Positions 1 to 11,133 of a DNA stretch of 64,000 nt are shown piece by piece. The stretch lies in assembly GCA_035578175.1 (NCBI GenBank), contig JAQMRL010000006.1:59065001-59129000 (forward strand), in the 5' to 3' direction. Position 1 is the stretch's first letter, and each line of letters starts with the position of its first letter. The stretch comes from Catonia carolina (lineage: Eukaryota; Arthropoda; Insecta; Hemiptera; Achilidae). The notes beneath the pieces are model-generated. The model had not been told where the DNA came from. It saw only the letters and a program-made list of their open reading frames with translations, and searched no databases. The position numbers were made by a program, and so were the translations under genes.

Positions 1-186
1 AAATGACTTCTGAAAAAATGTACTATTTGGTTTTCTTGTCCTTATTTTACCAGCATTCCTAGAAGCACAACTGGTTTTATTGAGATCAATTATTACTTTG
101 CGGTTACCACGCGCCCAATAGAATTGAAGGAGCACCTTATACACAAATAAATGCCTGAGAGGTAGGACTCCAAATTCTTTCATTCG

Positions 187-1410
187 TTTATTTAATCTTG
201 AATAATATTTGGTTATACAAAAATCTCTTAATAACTGTCTTACTGTTAATATAGTTTAAGTAAACTTAGCAATTTTATCTTTCCAAAATAGGTGGCAAGT
301 AAAAATATGTCTAGTGCAATGGCACGGTCCATTTTGTTTACTCGTATAATGGTGGGTGTTTGTACAAGATGGCCTCTCGGTCGCTTGCCGAGATCGTACA
401 ACTGACTTTTTCCAGCATTTATATTATGATTTAAGTAAAAGTGACAGAACAGTAAGATTTAACTTTATATTGTTGAAATGAACAATAAAATCTTCTGTTT
501 CAATGCTTCGATGTGACCTATTACCCACAGTAAATCTGTTTCGGTATTTTACGAAACAGAGATGGTCTAGTGGCAGTTAGGGTTTTCAGCGCTGCATTCG
601 TTCAATTAATGTTGAAAAATATTTGGTTATAAAAAGTCTCTTAATATCTGTTTTACTATTGATAGTCCAAGTAAACTTAACAATTTCATCTTTCCAAAAT
701 ACGTGGCAACTAAAAAAATTTCTGTTACGATGGTAAGCCCAAACTCAGGTCACTCGGTCACTCGCCTCTCGGTCGCTTGCCGAGATCGTACAACTGGGTT
801 TTATCAGTTTTTCAATCATGATTTATGTTAAATTGACAGAACGGTGCGTTTTAACATTAGATTGTTGGAATGAATAATAAAATCTTCTGTTCAATGCTTC
901 GTAGTGACTTATCATCCACAGAAGATCCGTTTCGTTTGTTCTCAAAAATGAGGTGGTAAGGTAGCAGTTTGGGGTTTCACTACTGCATTCGTTCTCTTAT
1001 TTCTTGAAAAATATTTGGTTATACAAAACGTCTCTTAATACTTGTGTTACTGTTGATGAAGTCCAAGTAAATATAACAGTTTCATCTTTTTAAAATAGGT
1101 GGCTCGTAAAAACATATTTGGTGCGATGGTATCGTCCATTTTGTTTACTCGCGTATCGGTGGATCGTTACTACAAGATGGCTTCTCGGTCGTTAACTGAA
1201 ATCGTACAACTGACTTTTTCCAGTAATTAAATAATTATGATTAATGTAAAGGTGACAGAACGGTACGTTTTAACATTAGATTGTTGGAAAGTGTTATAAA
1301 ATCTTCTGTTCAATATTTCGACATGACCTATCACCTACAGTAAATCCGTTTCGGTAGGTCACGCAATAGAGACAGTTAGGTATCAGTTTGGGTTTTTACT
1401 GCTGCATTCG
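187..1410. repeat. Tandem array, three ~410-bp units
   Basis: Three diverged direct repeats lie head to tail, roughly 187-600, 601-991 and 992-1410. Each unit opens after a GCATTCGTT-type boundary, then carries an ATATTTGGTTATA segment, a TCATCTTTCCAAAATA segment, the short palindrome CTCGGTCGCTTGCCGAG (weakened in unit 3), and a late AATAAAATCTTCTGTT segment. Unit lengths differ (414, 391, 419) through small indels. No reading frame runs through them. It resembles a short satellite-like expansion; a fourth unit is not visible in the first 186 bases, which are plain AT-rich DNA. Confidence 0.85.
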
Positions 1411-1587
1411 TTCATTTTAATCTTTGTGTTTTGAGGAGTAATCAAATATCTTGTGGTACCATATTCAGTTTGGTTGAAAGTTCCTTTAATAATATCTAAG
1501 AGGTTAACAGCCATAGAAATGACTTTCTGTAGAATAATTTGTTAGTTGACCGAGATAGATGGAGTTACATTTTTTCTATAATTCATT

Positions 1588-1745
1588 CCTAATGCGTGTA
1601 CGTTGCAATCTGTTAAATTTAGAACAATAAAGCAATCCCATGACCCAATGAGATGAGGATTATATGTATATATGACGTATAAATGAGGTGTAGTCTTGTA
1701 CTGACTCAGGCCGACCAATTCTAGGAGAGTATGGTCAGTTGAAGA
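1588..1745 (-). mobile_element. SINE2 fragment, 3' part
   Basis: Reverse-strand match to the 3' two-thirds of the tRNA-headed SINE2 seen whole at 16104-16432: it has the CCCATGACCCAATGAGATG block and the GACTCAGGCCGACCA block. The tRNA-like head is missing, so this copy is 5'-truncated. It abuts a LINE tail on its right. Confidence 0.7.
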
Positions 1746-1951
1746 AAATGAAGAAAAGAATTTCATTAATAGACAAAATTGAAAGACAATTAATCTGGTA
1801 CGGTCATCTGGGTAGCCACAGAAGATTTGACTACGAGTTACAATTTGAAGGAAGAAGCAAGGAAGACAGAAAAAAGGAAATAAGGGAGGGTGTTGGGAGA
1901 GCTATGGAGAATAGGTGTCTTAGGGAAGAAGACGTGTTCAATTTCATGTAA
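1746..1951 (+). pseudogene. Non-LTR retrotransposon ORF2, C-terminal fragment
   Basis: The open frame holds DKIERQLIWYGHLG followed by a basic stretch and GVGRAMENRCLREEDV. This is the usual layout of the extreme C-terminus of insect non-LTR reverse transcriptases (a WxGH motif, then a basic RxRGRP-like segment, then a W/V..AM..R.L helix). The conserved GRP core is eroded here. Only about 65 residues remain, with no reverse transcriptase core, so it is a 5'-truncated dead copy. Clade is not assignable. Confidence 0.6.
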
Positions 1952-2702
1952 TGAATGACATTTAAGGTAGCAATAAATGTTATAATGCTGTGAAACAGTT
2001 ACAATAATAATGAAATTTTTCAATTGTGTTATTTATGAAAGAAACTATTAGTTTAAGTGTTATCCTACCCGTACTTCATAAAATAAAACAATAAAAATTA
2101 AATACAATAATAAATTTAATTGTAAGATTTTAAATTGATAATTTTATTGTCATTTATGACGATATCCATAGTAAATTACAAATAAATACATGCCTACTAG
2201 AACTATACATTAAATATATTACTATAAAAACTTATTTATTATTGTGTTTATATAATATAGTATTTATAAACAAAGGTGATAAAAGGTAAAAGAGATAACG
2301 AAACATATGTTGACGTAAAAAGACACAGTGATCTCATGCTAGGTGCTAAGGTGGGGTGGTCTTTACGTCTATAAAGACTGTAATGCATAAGACAATTTGT
2401 TTACACATGTTTCGCCTACATACACTTATGCTATATCTGTAATAGTAAAAGTACATTGTAAAATATATTGTTAGGCACAATGTTGAAATGCATTTACCCC
2501 CATCAGTTTACGTATAAACAGTACGGTACAAGAATTATCTAGATAAACATAAATGCAATTTATTCAAAAGTATAAGACGGTAAACAAAAAATAAATGTGT
2601 GTTTTAAAGATTACTGTTTGTTTTGTTATTACTTCACTCTATTGTTTTGTTTTTTCTTAAGTATTTACTTCATTTATTATTATTTTTTGATTTGGCCGAT
2701 TA
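1952..2702. other. AT-rich spacer
   Basis: No recognisable gene, RNA or repeat. Composition is strongly AT with homopolymer runs. Confidence 0.5.
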
Positions 2703-2990
2703 AGGATCATGTCATGTCAACTGTATCTTCTTCGGGCTTTGATGTGTGTCCAGTATTTCATTCGTTGCCTGTGTTGTTTTTTCCTCTCCAAAATCCAAGT
2801 CTTTTTTCTTGTCAGTCTAGGTCTTTCCTGTTGGTAGCTTTAAATTTTCTTTGAAACCTTGGTGCTGTTGTCGTTCCTCTTTAAGTGCATCAATTTCTTT
2901 TCTTGGATGCTCTGGTATGAATCTCAAGCCCTGGATACCTCTGTCTACTTCACTGAATCTTATTTTGAAAGTACTTTCGGACTCCATTGG
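2703..2990 (-). pseudogene. LINE C-terminal fragment, frameshifted
   Basis: On the reverse strand an open frame starts at 2987 and stops at 2817 (56 codons) and reads ...IPEHPRKEIDALKEE... to KLPTGKT. Moving to another frame near 2825 the similarity continues as RKKTWILERKKQHRQRMKYW and a basic end. A helix, a TG-T-W segment, then ERK..H...M..YW is the conserved end of a non-LTR retrotransposon ORF2 also seen at 30933-31130, 35130-35425 and 62150-62450. One frameshift separates the halves, so it is not functional. Confidence 0.55.
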
Positions 2991-2996
2991 TCAATC

Positions 2997-4131
2997 TCCC
3001 TACTTTCGGATTCATAATAATATATCCCCGAGGTTGAACCCTTACATTTCCAAAACGATGAGTTGGGTTCAACACATTTTAGATAAATAGCTCATTTTAT
3101 TTTGCATTGACCTATAATCATCGTGTATTTTTAATGTTGTTTGAAAATTGCCAAAATATCGAGGTTGGGAGTCAAAAAGACTCGGGTTTTTGCTACCGCA
3201 AGAAATTTCATGCGTTTAGAGGCGTATAACTTAAGTATTATTTGACCGACAAGTTTTAAATTTTAATACAAAATAGCGAATTATATTCTTACAGTTTGTG
3301 TGAATTTTCAAAGTCGTTTATTAGTTAAATTTTGATTTGTTAAAAATATTCTGAACCCTTACTTTCTCGGTAAACGCTCAATCGTTCAGCACGAGAAAAC
3401 TATCGTTTTATTCAGCATAAAAAATTAGAACAAATATAATTATTAATAACATGAAATATTAATCGGCCAATATTGTAGTAGAATTTTTAAAATTTAAAAA
3501 ATAGACTGTGCCATGGGGTAGGGCGCTACTATCAGGTAGATATTTCGACAGGATGTCATGTACACAACCTGGCAGCATGAATAGTAGCGCCCACCCCTTA
3601 ACGGCCCAGTCTATTTTGCAAAATTTTAAAAATTCTACCACACAATGAGCCAATTAATATTTCATAGTATTAATAAATTTGTGCTGAATGTCATGTTATT
3701 ATTTTTTTACGCTAAATAAAACGATAATTTGCTCTTGACGAACGATTGAGCGGTTACTGAGATAGCAAGGGTTCAGAATATTGTTAATAAATCAAAATTT
3801 AACTAAAGAACGAATTTGAAATTTCGTACACCCAGTAAGAATATAATTCTTTATTTTAAATTAAAATTTCAAACTTGCCGGTCAAAAAATTTTCGAGTTA
3901 TACGCCTCTAAACGCATGACATTCCTTGCGGTAGCAAACCAGGGTCTTTTTGTCTTCCAACCTCGATATGGCAACTTTTAAACAACATTAAGAATATACG
4001 GTTATTATAGGTCATCGGAGAATAAAATGAGATAAATTTTGATGTAAAGTATGTTGAAATCTGACTCACCGTTTTGGAAATGCAAGGGTTCAAACTCGGA
4101 TGTATGTAATTATAAATTCGATAGTAGTGGC
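2997..4131. repeat. 1.1-kb palindrome (long inverted repeat)
   Basis: The left half (about 2997-3531) is the reverse complement of the right half (about 3582-4131) over almost its whole length, with point differences and small indels. Landmarks pair around a centre near 3562: TTGAACCCTTACATTTCC near 3034 with GGAAATGCAAGGGTTCAA near 4076; GAGGTTGGGAGTC at 3161 with the complement ending at 3965; GGGCGCTACTAT near 3521 with ATAGTAGCGCCC near 3581. The loop is only about 50 bases. Any open frames across it are mirror artefacts. It could be a foldback transposon, or two copies fused head to head. Confidence 0.9.
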
Positions 4132-4135
4132 CGAT

Positions 4136-4800
4136 CAGTGGTTTTCAACCTTTTATACACTACGAGCCTCTTTTTGGGTTGAGTATATTGCCGACCCCCT
4201 CTGAATTATAATTTAAAAAAAAAGTAATATTCAATAGTTATAATTTTTATGTAAGGAGATGAATGGATATGAATAACTTTAGTAAAGGATATGAGTGGAT
4301 ATTAGTAGCAATCCGTTTAATGAGCAAGCTGTACGAAATGCTGAGCTAAGTTGTCGTCTTCACATTGAACCTAATATAGCTATCAAGTGATCAGATAATA
4401 AAATTAACTTTCAACAATGGTTCTGTTGACATATTTTGAACTAAAAAGGAATACCCACAACTGTTTAGAACAGCGTTGAAAATTTTGATACCATTTGCCA
4501 GATCCTACAACCTGTGAACAAGGGTTTTCCGTAATGGTGAATTTAAAAACGAAATTATAAAATCGTTTTGTGCATCACAAACATAAATTCAGATATTCAA
4601 AAATTGGTAATTTTCGAACTAGCCCAAGTTTGCGTTAATTAAATAGGAAAGATTGTAAAAGTAATATACAATTTTTGTATCTCTTTTTTAAATAAATATA
4701 ACTATAACAATAACTGTTTTTAATTTTTTCCTCGTATTTCGTAACCGCCCGCAGACACGTCCTGCAAACTTTGTGGCTTTGCAACCCTCGGTTTAGGTTT
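4136..4800 (+). mobile_element. Decayed hAT transposon (ZBED-like type)
   Basis: The left end reads CAGTGGTTTTCAACC, the typical terminal sequence of hAT elements of the Charlie/ZBED group, starting just 5 bases after the palindrome. The right end carries the usual repeated GACC/CAACC-rich motifs before GGTTTAGG near 4795, but the last bases of the inverted terminus are lost. Inside is a degenerate transposase C-terminus (4430-4630). At under 700 bp it is internally deleted. Confidence 0.5.
4430..4630 (+). pseudogene. hAT transposase dimerisation domain, remnant
   Basis: Forward-frame translation gives KKEYPQLFRTALKILIPFA, then after a stop a segment corresponding to the CEQGFS-type motif (TRVFRNGEFKN), then in another frame LCITNINSDIQKLV. 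That order (LLPFA, C-E-x-GFS, L-R-L-x-x-S...I-P-x-I-x-x-LV) is the hAT C-terminal dimerisation region. At least one stop and one frameshift are present. Seen: the motif order. Known: the family's C-terminal layout. Inferred: the element belongs to the flanking hAT ends. Confidence 0.55.
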
Positions 4801-5462
4801 GCAATTGTTTGAAGTTTATGTTCGCCGGTCGTAGATAGAACGTATTAAAGTTTAAAGGTTTTATATAGTTTGAAATGTTGAAAGTTGTTAACCTTGATGT
4901 TTGAAGTTTTGAGGGTTTGACGCCAACATCAAACCCAAAAAAGAGTCAAAACGTCAAAAAGAGTCGAAGAAAGAGAGTTTGAGCTTGAGGTTTCAGGTTG
5001 AGCTTTCCTAATTTTTTTAAAGGTTTCGGGTCAATTAAAAAATTGGTAATTTTCAGACTAGCCTAAGTTTGCATTAATTGAATTGAAAAAATTATAAAAG
5101 TACTGTACAAAATTTTTGTATCTCTTTTTTAAATAAATAACTGAACAATAACTGTTTTTAATTTTTTCCTCGTATTTCGCGACCGTCCCCAGAAACACCC
5201 TGCAAACTTCGTGGCTCTGCGACCTTCGGTTTGGTTTTACAATTAATTGAAATTTAAGTTCATCGGTCTTAGGTTGAACGTATTAAAGTTTAAACGTTTT
5301 AATATATATAGTTGAAAACGTTGAAAGTTGTTAATCTTAATGTTTAAAGTTTGAGGATTTGAATTGGTTTCAAGGTTTGAAGATAAGAGGATTGAGAGTT
5401 TGAGCTTGAGATTCCAGCTTGACCTTTCTTAATTTTTATAAAAGTTTCGGGTTAGGGTCAAA
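4601..5462. repeat. Direct duplication, ~430-bp units
   Basis: Positions 4601-5039 and 5040-5462 are diverged tandem copies: both begin AAATTGGTAATTTTC, continue through TTTTTGTATCTCTTTTTTAAATA and CTGTTTTTAATTTTTTCCTC, and end with a GCTTGAG...TTTC segment. Each unit contains the hAT 3' end plus about 240 bp of unrelated flank, so the duplication happened after the transposon inserted. Confidence 0.85.
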
Positions 5463-7690
5463 AATATATAACCGAAAATTGTCTAAAAATATTCAGGACG
5501 AAAAGTTTCAGGTGTAAATTTATCTTAGGTATAAATTAATAAATTATAAAGAATTTTAAAAAGTATTTATGTTTTTGTGTAATATTTTAGATAATGAAAC
5601 AGAATACCAATTAAAATCTAATAACTAAAAAACCTAGAATAAAATCCCAGGAAGTCTTGAATGAAACCCATAAGTACCATTAAAAAATATTCTTACGTTA
5701 GTAAAATCTCTATAAACTTAACTAATAGTTAAAAGTAAGTTGTATTGTAGTAATAAAATGTAATTCCAAATAAACTCTTATATAATACAAATCTTTAATT
5801 AAATTTTTATAACGTTTTAACTGCTTAAAGATGTTATTAACAGCGTGCAATATAGTATTGCATTTTATTAATAAAAAGAAATGCATTAAACTTATAACTT
5901 ACAAGACAAGTTAAAAAATAATTAAACGGTTGTAGAGTTATTACTTTTTTAATTTAATTATTCGTTTTAATTATGATTTAATAGTACCATTTTCAAGAAA
6001 TTAAAGTACGCTAGTAAAAACAATGTTAATTGCTCCATGCAGTTTCTTTATAAAATAATATATATCCTACAGTGTTACTGCTTCATGGTTACATCCTTTT
6101 TATATCCTATTTAGAATTTTTATCCTTTTATTTTTTCTGCTTAGTTTATTCTCTTTCTATGTTATTCATATTGAATGGACTTTAATCAAGTTCTAATTTA
6201 TTTAGCTTTCATCCAGTATCTCATAATTTGAGCTTTTAAATTACTATTTCTTTTTATTGTAACACATAAGACTAAGTTCGTTCGGGATCTAGGTATGATA
6301 AATAATGAACAGATTAACTTTAACTACATGTCTGGTATGAAGGTTCGTTAACAAGCGAGTAGTGCATTTCCAAAACTTTTTAAGTGCTAAAAACAAAATT
6401 TTACAAAAGGAAGAATAAAAATACTTTTGCGTTACTATTTTTTGGACTGCACAGATATTTCTTGAGGTAGAATGTTTGTCATTAGTATCAAAAGTGAGTA
6501 GACAATCTACTGTGCCACTGATAATTTTGCCACGATTCATTACTGTTTTAAGTTTTTTTGACTGAAAACAATGTAATTTAGCTACTAACGAAGGTTTAAA
6601 TGAACCATAGTTCTTCTCCTTCATTAATAAAAATTATTCACGTACCAAACGATAAAAAAATGTTATCAAAAAATTAATTGATTAATTGATGAATGAGTTG
6701 ACAAATAGGCTCAAAACTGTCAGTTATAGTTGGTTCAAACCAATTACCAATTTTGAACATAACAAATTCTAAATAGTTTTTGCAGCTGTTGCGTACTTGA
6801 AAGTTTAAGGTAATTTCCTTTTCACAATAAAGATATTTTTCCTCAATTGCTTGTTTCTTTATACTATTAAAAATGGTTAAATAATAAATTTCTACAAAAC
6901 AAATATTAGTTAGGAATACGTATTATAATATCACTGTGTCGTTTTTCTACAGCAGAAAATTTCAGGTAATGTGGTAGAAAATTTCAATTGAAATATTTGG
7001 CAATAATTAAACTAATCACTTCCTCGGAATATCAAATCGTTTCTTTGAAAATAAAAATAAGTGATTAAAAAAAACCTTTTGCAAAATAAATAAGAAATGA
7101 GAAGACAACTACAATAGAATCCGTTCGAACACAGATATACAAAAAAACAATTAAGAACTTTTTCTACGTACTGAACGATACCAAATTGACAAAATAAATT
7201 GTTAGTTAAATAATAAATCTCAAAACCGAACCAGTACGGTTAACAGTAACATTGAATGGCCAAAAATATTCAAAACATACACAGAAGACATGCAAAGTAG
7301 AGAAATTTTTAGAAAAAAGCCAGAAAGTGATTTTCGAGAGAGATAATGAAAAGAAGAGACGTGAACTCCACATTTAACAACTTAAGAAGGGAAAATAGGA
7401 AAGAATGAAAAGATTGTGGGAGTAAAGGAAACGTGAGTAAATTATGAAGGATTAATTAAAATATTGATTTGGTGTGTTCTCTTTAAAGGGCTATTCGGAA
7501 AAAATCAGTGACTAAAATTTTATACGTAAAGGTTTAATAGTAAAATCACTAAATTATAACTTAAATTTAAGACTTGTTAAATCCACTTGGAGTTTAGGAT
7601 AAGTCCCTTGATTATGACATAGAATATAAATAGTAGATTGAATGCTAAAGAATAACAGTAAACCTTCACAAAAGGAATTATTGATTATTT
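5463..7690. other. AT-rich spacer
   Basis: No recognised gene or repeat. A 111-codon open frame on the reverse strand (6289-6624) has no motif I know and is about the longest that chance would give in DNA this AT-rich, so I do not call it a gene. Confidence 0.5.
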
Positions 7691-7990
7691 TAAAAGAAAA
7701 TGTTAGAAATCGTACACCATGAAAAAAGCGAAAAAGGGAAGAAATAAAGGCAAAAAAATATATAAAGAACGTGGGTTAGTAAGGGTAGTTGGAAAAGAGG
7801 GCCAGTGAGTGAGAGTGGTGTTTTTGGATGATTTGAGTCGTGCTAGGGATAGTAGAAGTAGAAAAGAACAGGAATATGAAGAAAGAAAGGGATAGAGAAG
7901 AATGAGACGAAGGAATGAGCTAACAGGAGATAGACGAGATGAGGAAATGTACTGGAGTAAGAAGTGGAGTGGAGTAAAGAATTGAAACTC
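7691..7990. other. Purine-rich strand-asymmetric tract
   Basis: The forward strand is dominated by G and A (GAAAAAGGGAAG, GGAAAAGAGGG, GAAGAAAGGGATAGAG and similar), unlike the mixed AT-rich DNA before it. It runs directly into the GC-rich block at 7991-8205. No coding frame is evident. Confidence 0.6.
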
Positions 7991-8205
7991 TAGACACGTA
8001 CCGGAGAAAAATTGCGGGACGCAAGAACCGGCTAAGAAATGAGGGGGTAACGCGGAAACGCGGTTCCCGCCCCCTCTAATTGATCCGATTATTTGGATGG
8101 AGTTAGCTAGCAGAGTAGACTGACTTGGCTTCTGGTCTTCTCGCCGACTGCTACTGCTACAGCCTCTCCTTGCCTATGCGCGCGTGCACACGTTCCAACA
8201 CATAC
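7991..8205. promoter_or_regulatory. GC-rich island, possible promoter/5' exon
   Basis: This block is sharply more GC-rich than its surroundings. It holds CGCGGAAACGCGG, TTCCCGCCCCCTC (a GC-box-like CCGCCCCC), CGCCGACTGCTACTGCTAC and GCGCGCGTGCACACG. GAGGGGG at 8041 pairs with CCCCCTC at 8071, giving a small hairpin. It matches no repeat family in the window. A transcription start or non-coding first exon would look like this, in either direction, but no TATA box or initiator is decisive. It could equally be a fragment of an unknown element. Confidence 0.3.
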
Positions 8206-8696
8206 AACAGATCATTAAGTATTTAACAAAACACACTCACACACTTAAAAATTTATATAAATACACACACACACACATACATAAGTATCAACAATTACGT
8301 TTTGTATTCAGGAGGAGGGAACTGGCATACAGTCGGTTACTTTATCTAACGTAAAACAATTACTGACCTAAAAATAAACCGTGAATACCCAAATTTACAA
8401 ACCTGAATCTAGTTTAACACATCTGTATTGAAGTAGGTGTTTTCATTATTTTCTATCTTGTAGAAACCTACAAAATGTTTATCAATGCTTACACAATATT
8501 ATTTCAAACTATTCAAAATATTCAATGATCGTGGTTATAAAAATTAACTTGCGTGATGGTGTATAGATTTATTTTATTAATTTGTTTCCAGGGTCATGTC
8601 CCATATAAATGGAGCTAATGAAAATATACAACATTTACTATTTAGGTACTTGTACTTTTTATTTTTAACATACAATAATAATAGTATACGTATAAC
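8206..8696. other. AT-rich spacer with short CA repeat
   Basis: Contains an imperfect (CA)n tract around 8228-8280. Nothing else recognised. Confidence 0.5.
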
Positions 8697-8751
8697 ATTG
8701 TTGTTGTTTAGGTCATCATCCAAACGCTGGTTTGAACCTCTAGAGGTTATA
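8697..8751 (-). mobile_element. SINE1 3'-end fragment
   Basis: Only the last ~55 bp of SINE1 remain, read on the reverse strand (complement of GTTGTTTAGGTCATCATCC...CTCTAGAGG). It joins abruptly to the mariner remnant, so one insertion truncated the other or a deletion fused them. Confidence 0.75.
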
Positions 8752-9420
8752 CTAAGTTTTTCTATCCCTACAACGCTCCATGTGAATTTTCCATCGCTGG
8801 AAACGGTGCTGGAAGTCATCTTCTGTCATCCCCTTCAGGACACGTGCCGCTTTCTCTTTTACAGCTTCCACAAACTCAAATCTTGTCCCTTTTATTGCAG
8901 ATTTCACCTTAGGGAACAGGTAGACGTCACATGGTGCAAAATCTGGTGAATAAGGTGGATGTACTAACACTGAGGTGCTGTACTTGGCTAGGAACCTCTT
9001 GATAGATAACGCGGAATGAGCTAACGGATTGTCTTGGTGGAGAATCCGTGATTTGTCCTTCCCCATTTCGGGGCGTTTTCTCCTTACTCTTTAACGTAGT
9101 TTAGAAAGTACCTCAAGTTAGTAATATTGATTAATTATTTGACTATCAGGAACCCAGTAAAGGTACACAATCCTATGGATATAAAAAAAACAATCATCAT
9201 TGCTTTAAATTTTAACTTGCTCATCCGAGTTTTTTTGCTCTCGGTAAAGTTCGGCTCTTGCAGTGCATGGATTGGCGCTTCGGTTCCAGATCATAAGTAA
9301 AAATCCACGTATCGTCATCTCACATGTATCCACATATTACATGTTATTATCGTTTCCAAAAAATTTGGGTCATTTTCAATCGCCTACAAAGTGTCAGTAC
9401 AAACATTTTTGTGAGCTTCA
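8752..9420 (-). pseudogene. Mariner (DD34D) transposase, broken
   Basis: Reverse-strand remnant of the catalytic part of a mariner transposase. The open part (9066-8752) holds ILHQDNPLAHSAL, whose aspartate at 9031-9033 is catalytic residue two, and PPYSPDFAPCDVYLFPKVK, whose aspartate at 8926-8928 is residue three; 34 residues lie between them, the mariner signature. The upstream part (9420-9067) keeps ENDPNFLETIIT and KTRMSKLKFKAMMIVFF, but the first catalytic motif (normally GDE) is destroyed and there are several stops and at least one frameshift. The N-terminal DNA-binding region is absent. Dead copy. Confidence 0.85.
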
Positions 9421-9435
9421 TTTCAAACATTTTTG

Positions 9436-9562
9436 AGCGGCACGTGTTCTGAAGGAGCTGACAGAAGATGACTTCCAGCACTGTTTCCAACAATGGAAAA
9501 TTCGCATGGAGCGTTGTTGCGATAGAGAAGGAGTGTATATTGAAGGTGACAATAAGTAATTA
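9436..9562 (+). pseudogene. Mariner transposase C-terminus, opposite strand
   Basis: The forward strand reads AARVLKELTEDDFQHCFQQW then KIRMERCCDREGVYIEGDNK and a stop, the end of the same mariner type whose reverse-strand piece lies just to the left. The two pieces face opposite ways, about 15 bases apart, so an inversion or two insertions are needed. Confidence 0.8.
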
Positions 9563-9594
9563 TGTATAAAATAGAAATAAATTTTTTTACAACG

Positions 9595-9626
9595 TCAGTC
9601 TCGTTATTTAATAGCCATACCTCGTA
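9595..9626 (+). repeat. Mariner 3' terminal inverted repeat
   Basis: About 33 bases after the transposase stop comes CAGTCTCGTTATTTAATAGC then CATACCTCGTA, the position and type of a mariner terminal repeat (it reads TACGAGGT... from the outside). The matching left end is not present nearby. Confidence 0.55.
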
Positions 9627-9639
9627 CTTTGATGTTTAG

Positions 9640-9790
9640 GGTTCAGTTTACAATACTCTGTTAGAAATGGTCGGTCTGGTCTGTACAAGATTACACTTCA
9701 TTTAAAAGATATACCATCCTGATCTCATTGACTCATGGGGTCCTAATTGTTACTAAATTGAAAAGATTGCAACGAACACACATTTGGTTA
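9640..9790 (+). mobile_element. SINE2 fragment, 3' part
   Basis: Matches the 3' half of SINE2 at 16104-16432: GGTCGGTCTGGTCTGTACAA, CATCCTGATCTCATTGACTC and AAAGATTGCAACGAACACAC. The tRNA-like head is absent (5' truncation). Confidence 0.7.
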
Positions 9791-11133
9791 AAACAAAAAC
9801 AAATTTAGTAAATTCTACAATAAACCAACTGGAAAATCAATATTTGAATTATAAAAATTAAAATCATTGTAATTTATTAAATTACTTGAATTTTACGAAT
9901 AAATACGTTTAAATGAATTCTGATCATAAACCAACCTGTCAAAATATTTTTTGAAATTTGACATTCCATTAAAATCTTTTGTCTTCCTTGAATAACAATG
10001 ACTTCATGTATTTTATTAATTCATAAAGTTTATATAATTTTTAAAATTAATATTTTTGTGAAATAATGAAATTGATTGACTTTTTAGAATATTTTATTTT
10101 GGTCACACGCTTTTTTCTTTTTTACTTTTTTTATTAACGTATTTAATTGAATTTTGTCATTAAATCATGTAAAAATCATTTTAAATTTTTCTTTGACCGT
10201 ACTTTATTCAAAAATGCAATATTAACTTTTTAATATTTAATGAAAATTATACAAAATATGTATTTTCAGTACGTATACTTATAAAAATATACATAATTTT
10301 GGTATTTTTATCATTAATTTTAAATTTTAAATTATATTAATGGAAATAAATTACAGGTTTTGGCATTTGTGAAATTGTGCACTAATGAATTTCTTAATTA
10401 ATAAATAAAAAATTTGGATAAAAATATTTTTGAATATTGAAATAAATTATTATAAATTCATAATTCATATTCTAATGGCTTCACCTTGTTTTTAGAATTA
10501 TGGGTTCGTTTCAATAATCATACTGTACCCAGTTTCAGAATTACTAATAAAATTTAAAATTTCCATTAAATTCAAAAGAATATGGTACAAATAATACTAT
10601 TAAGGACTGAAATTAAAAAACTGTTACTCTCTGTGGAAGTTGGTTTAACACTTCAACAGTGATTAAATCGTAACTGGGTACTTTTTTATTCGGTAAATTT
10701 TTTGTTCAGCAGAGATCAAAATTTTCATTCAAATTTGCCAATTAAAAAAGCATGTGTAATTTTTATTCATATTTGTTCTTATATTTCGTAATAGCTATTA
10801 ACAGGTAGTCTATTATAGACAGAGAAGTTTAGTTTTAGTGTTAAAAGAGAATGCTTTCTTGTAGGTCTGTGTAGAAGTTTTTATCTGTTCGTAGTATTTG
10901 TCACTTTAGTCAAAACTAATTATTTTTGTTTTAGTTTTTATCTATAATTTTTATTACGGTGCTGTACAATGAACTGTATATCTACAATGCATATGTACAT
11001 TGAACTGCATCGTTTATGCCATTTAATTTAATGGACGGTGGAGAGTTTACTTTCAGGAGGAATAGTTCCAATGGTACATTTTCCAATTAGAACTACGGGT
11101 GTTGTCCGTTATTTAGACCAAGAGGTCTCTGCT
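9791..11133. other. AT-rich spacer
   Basis: Very AT-rich, with many short A/T runs. No coding frame or known repeat seen. Confidence 0.5.

Noticed and set aside
3459..3653. Reverse-strand open frame across 3.5 kb
   Set aside because: Lies across the centre of the palindrome; its two halves are mirror images.
6289..6624. 111-codon reverse-strand open frame
   Set aside because: No motif recognised; a rough estimate from the stop-codon rate in such AT-rich DNA gives about one frame this long by chance in both strands of the window.
8596..8949. 117-codon forward open frame
   Set aside because: Antisense to the mariner transposase remnant and spanning into a SINE1 fragment.
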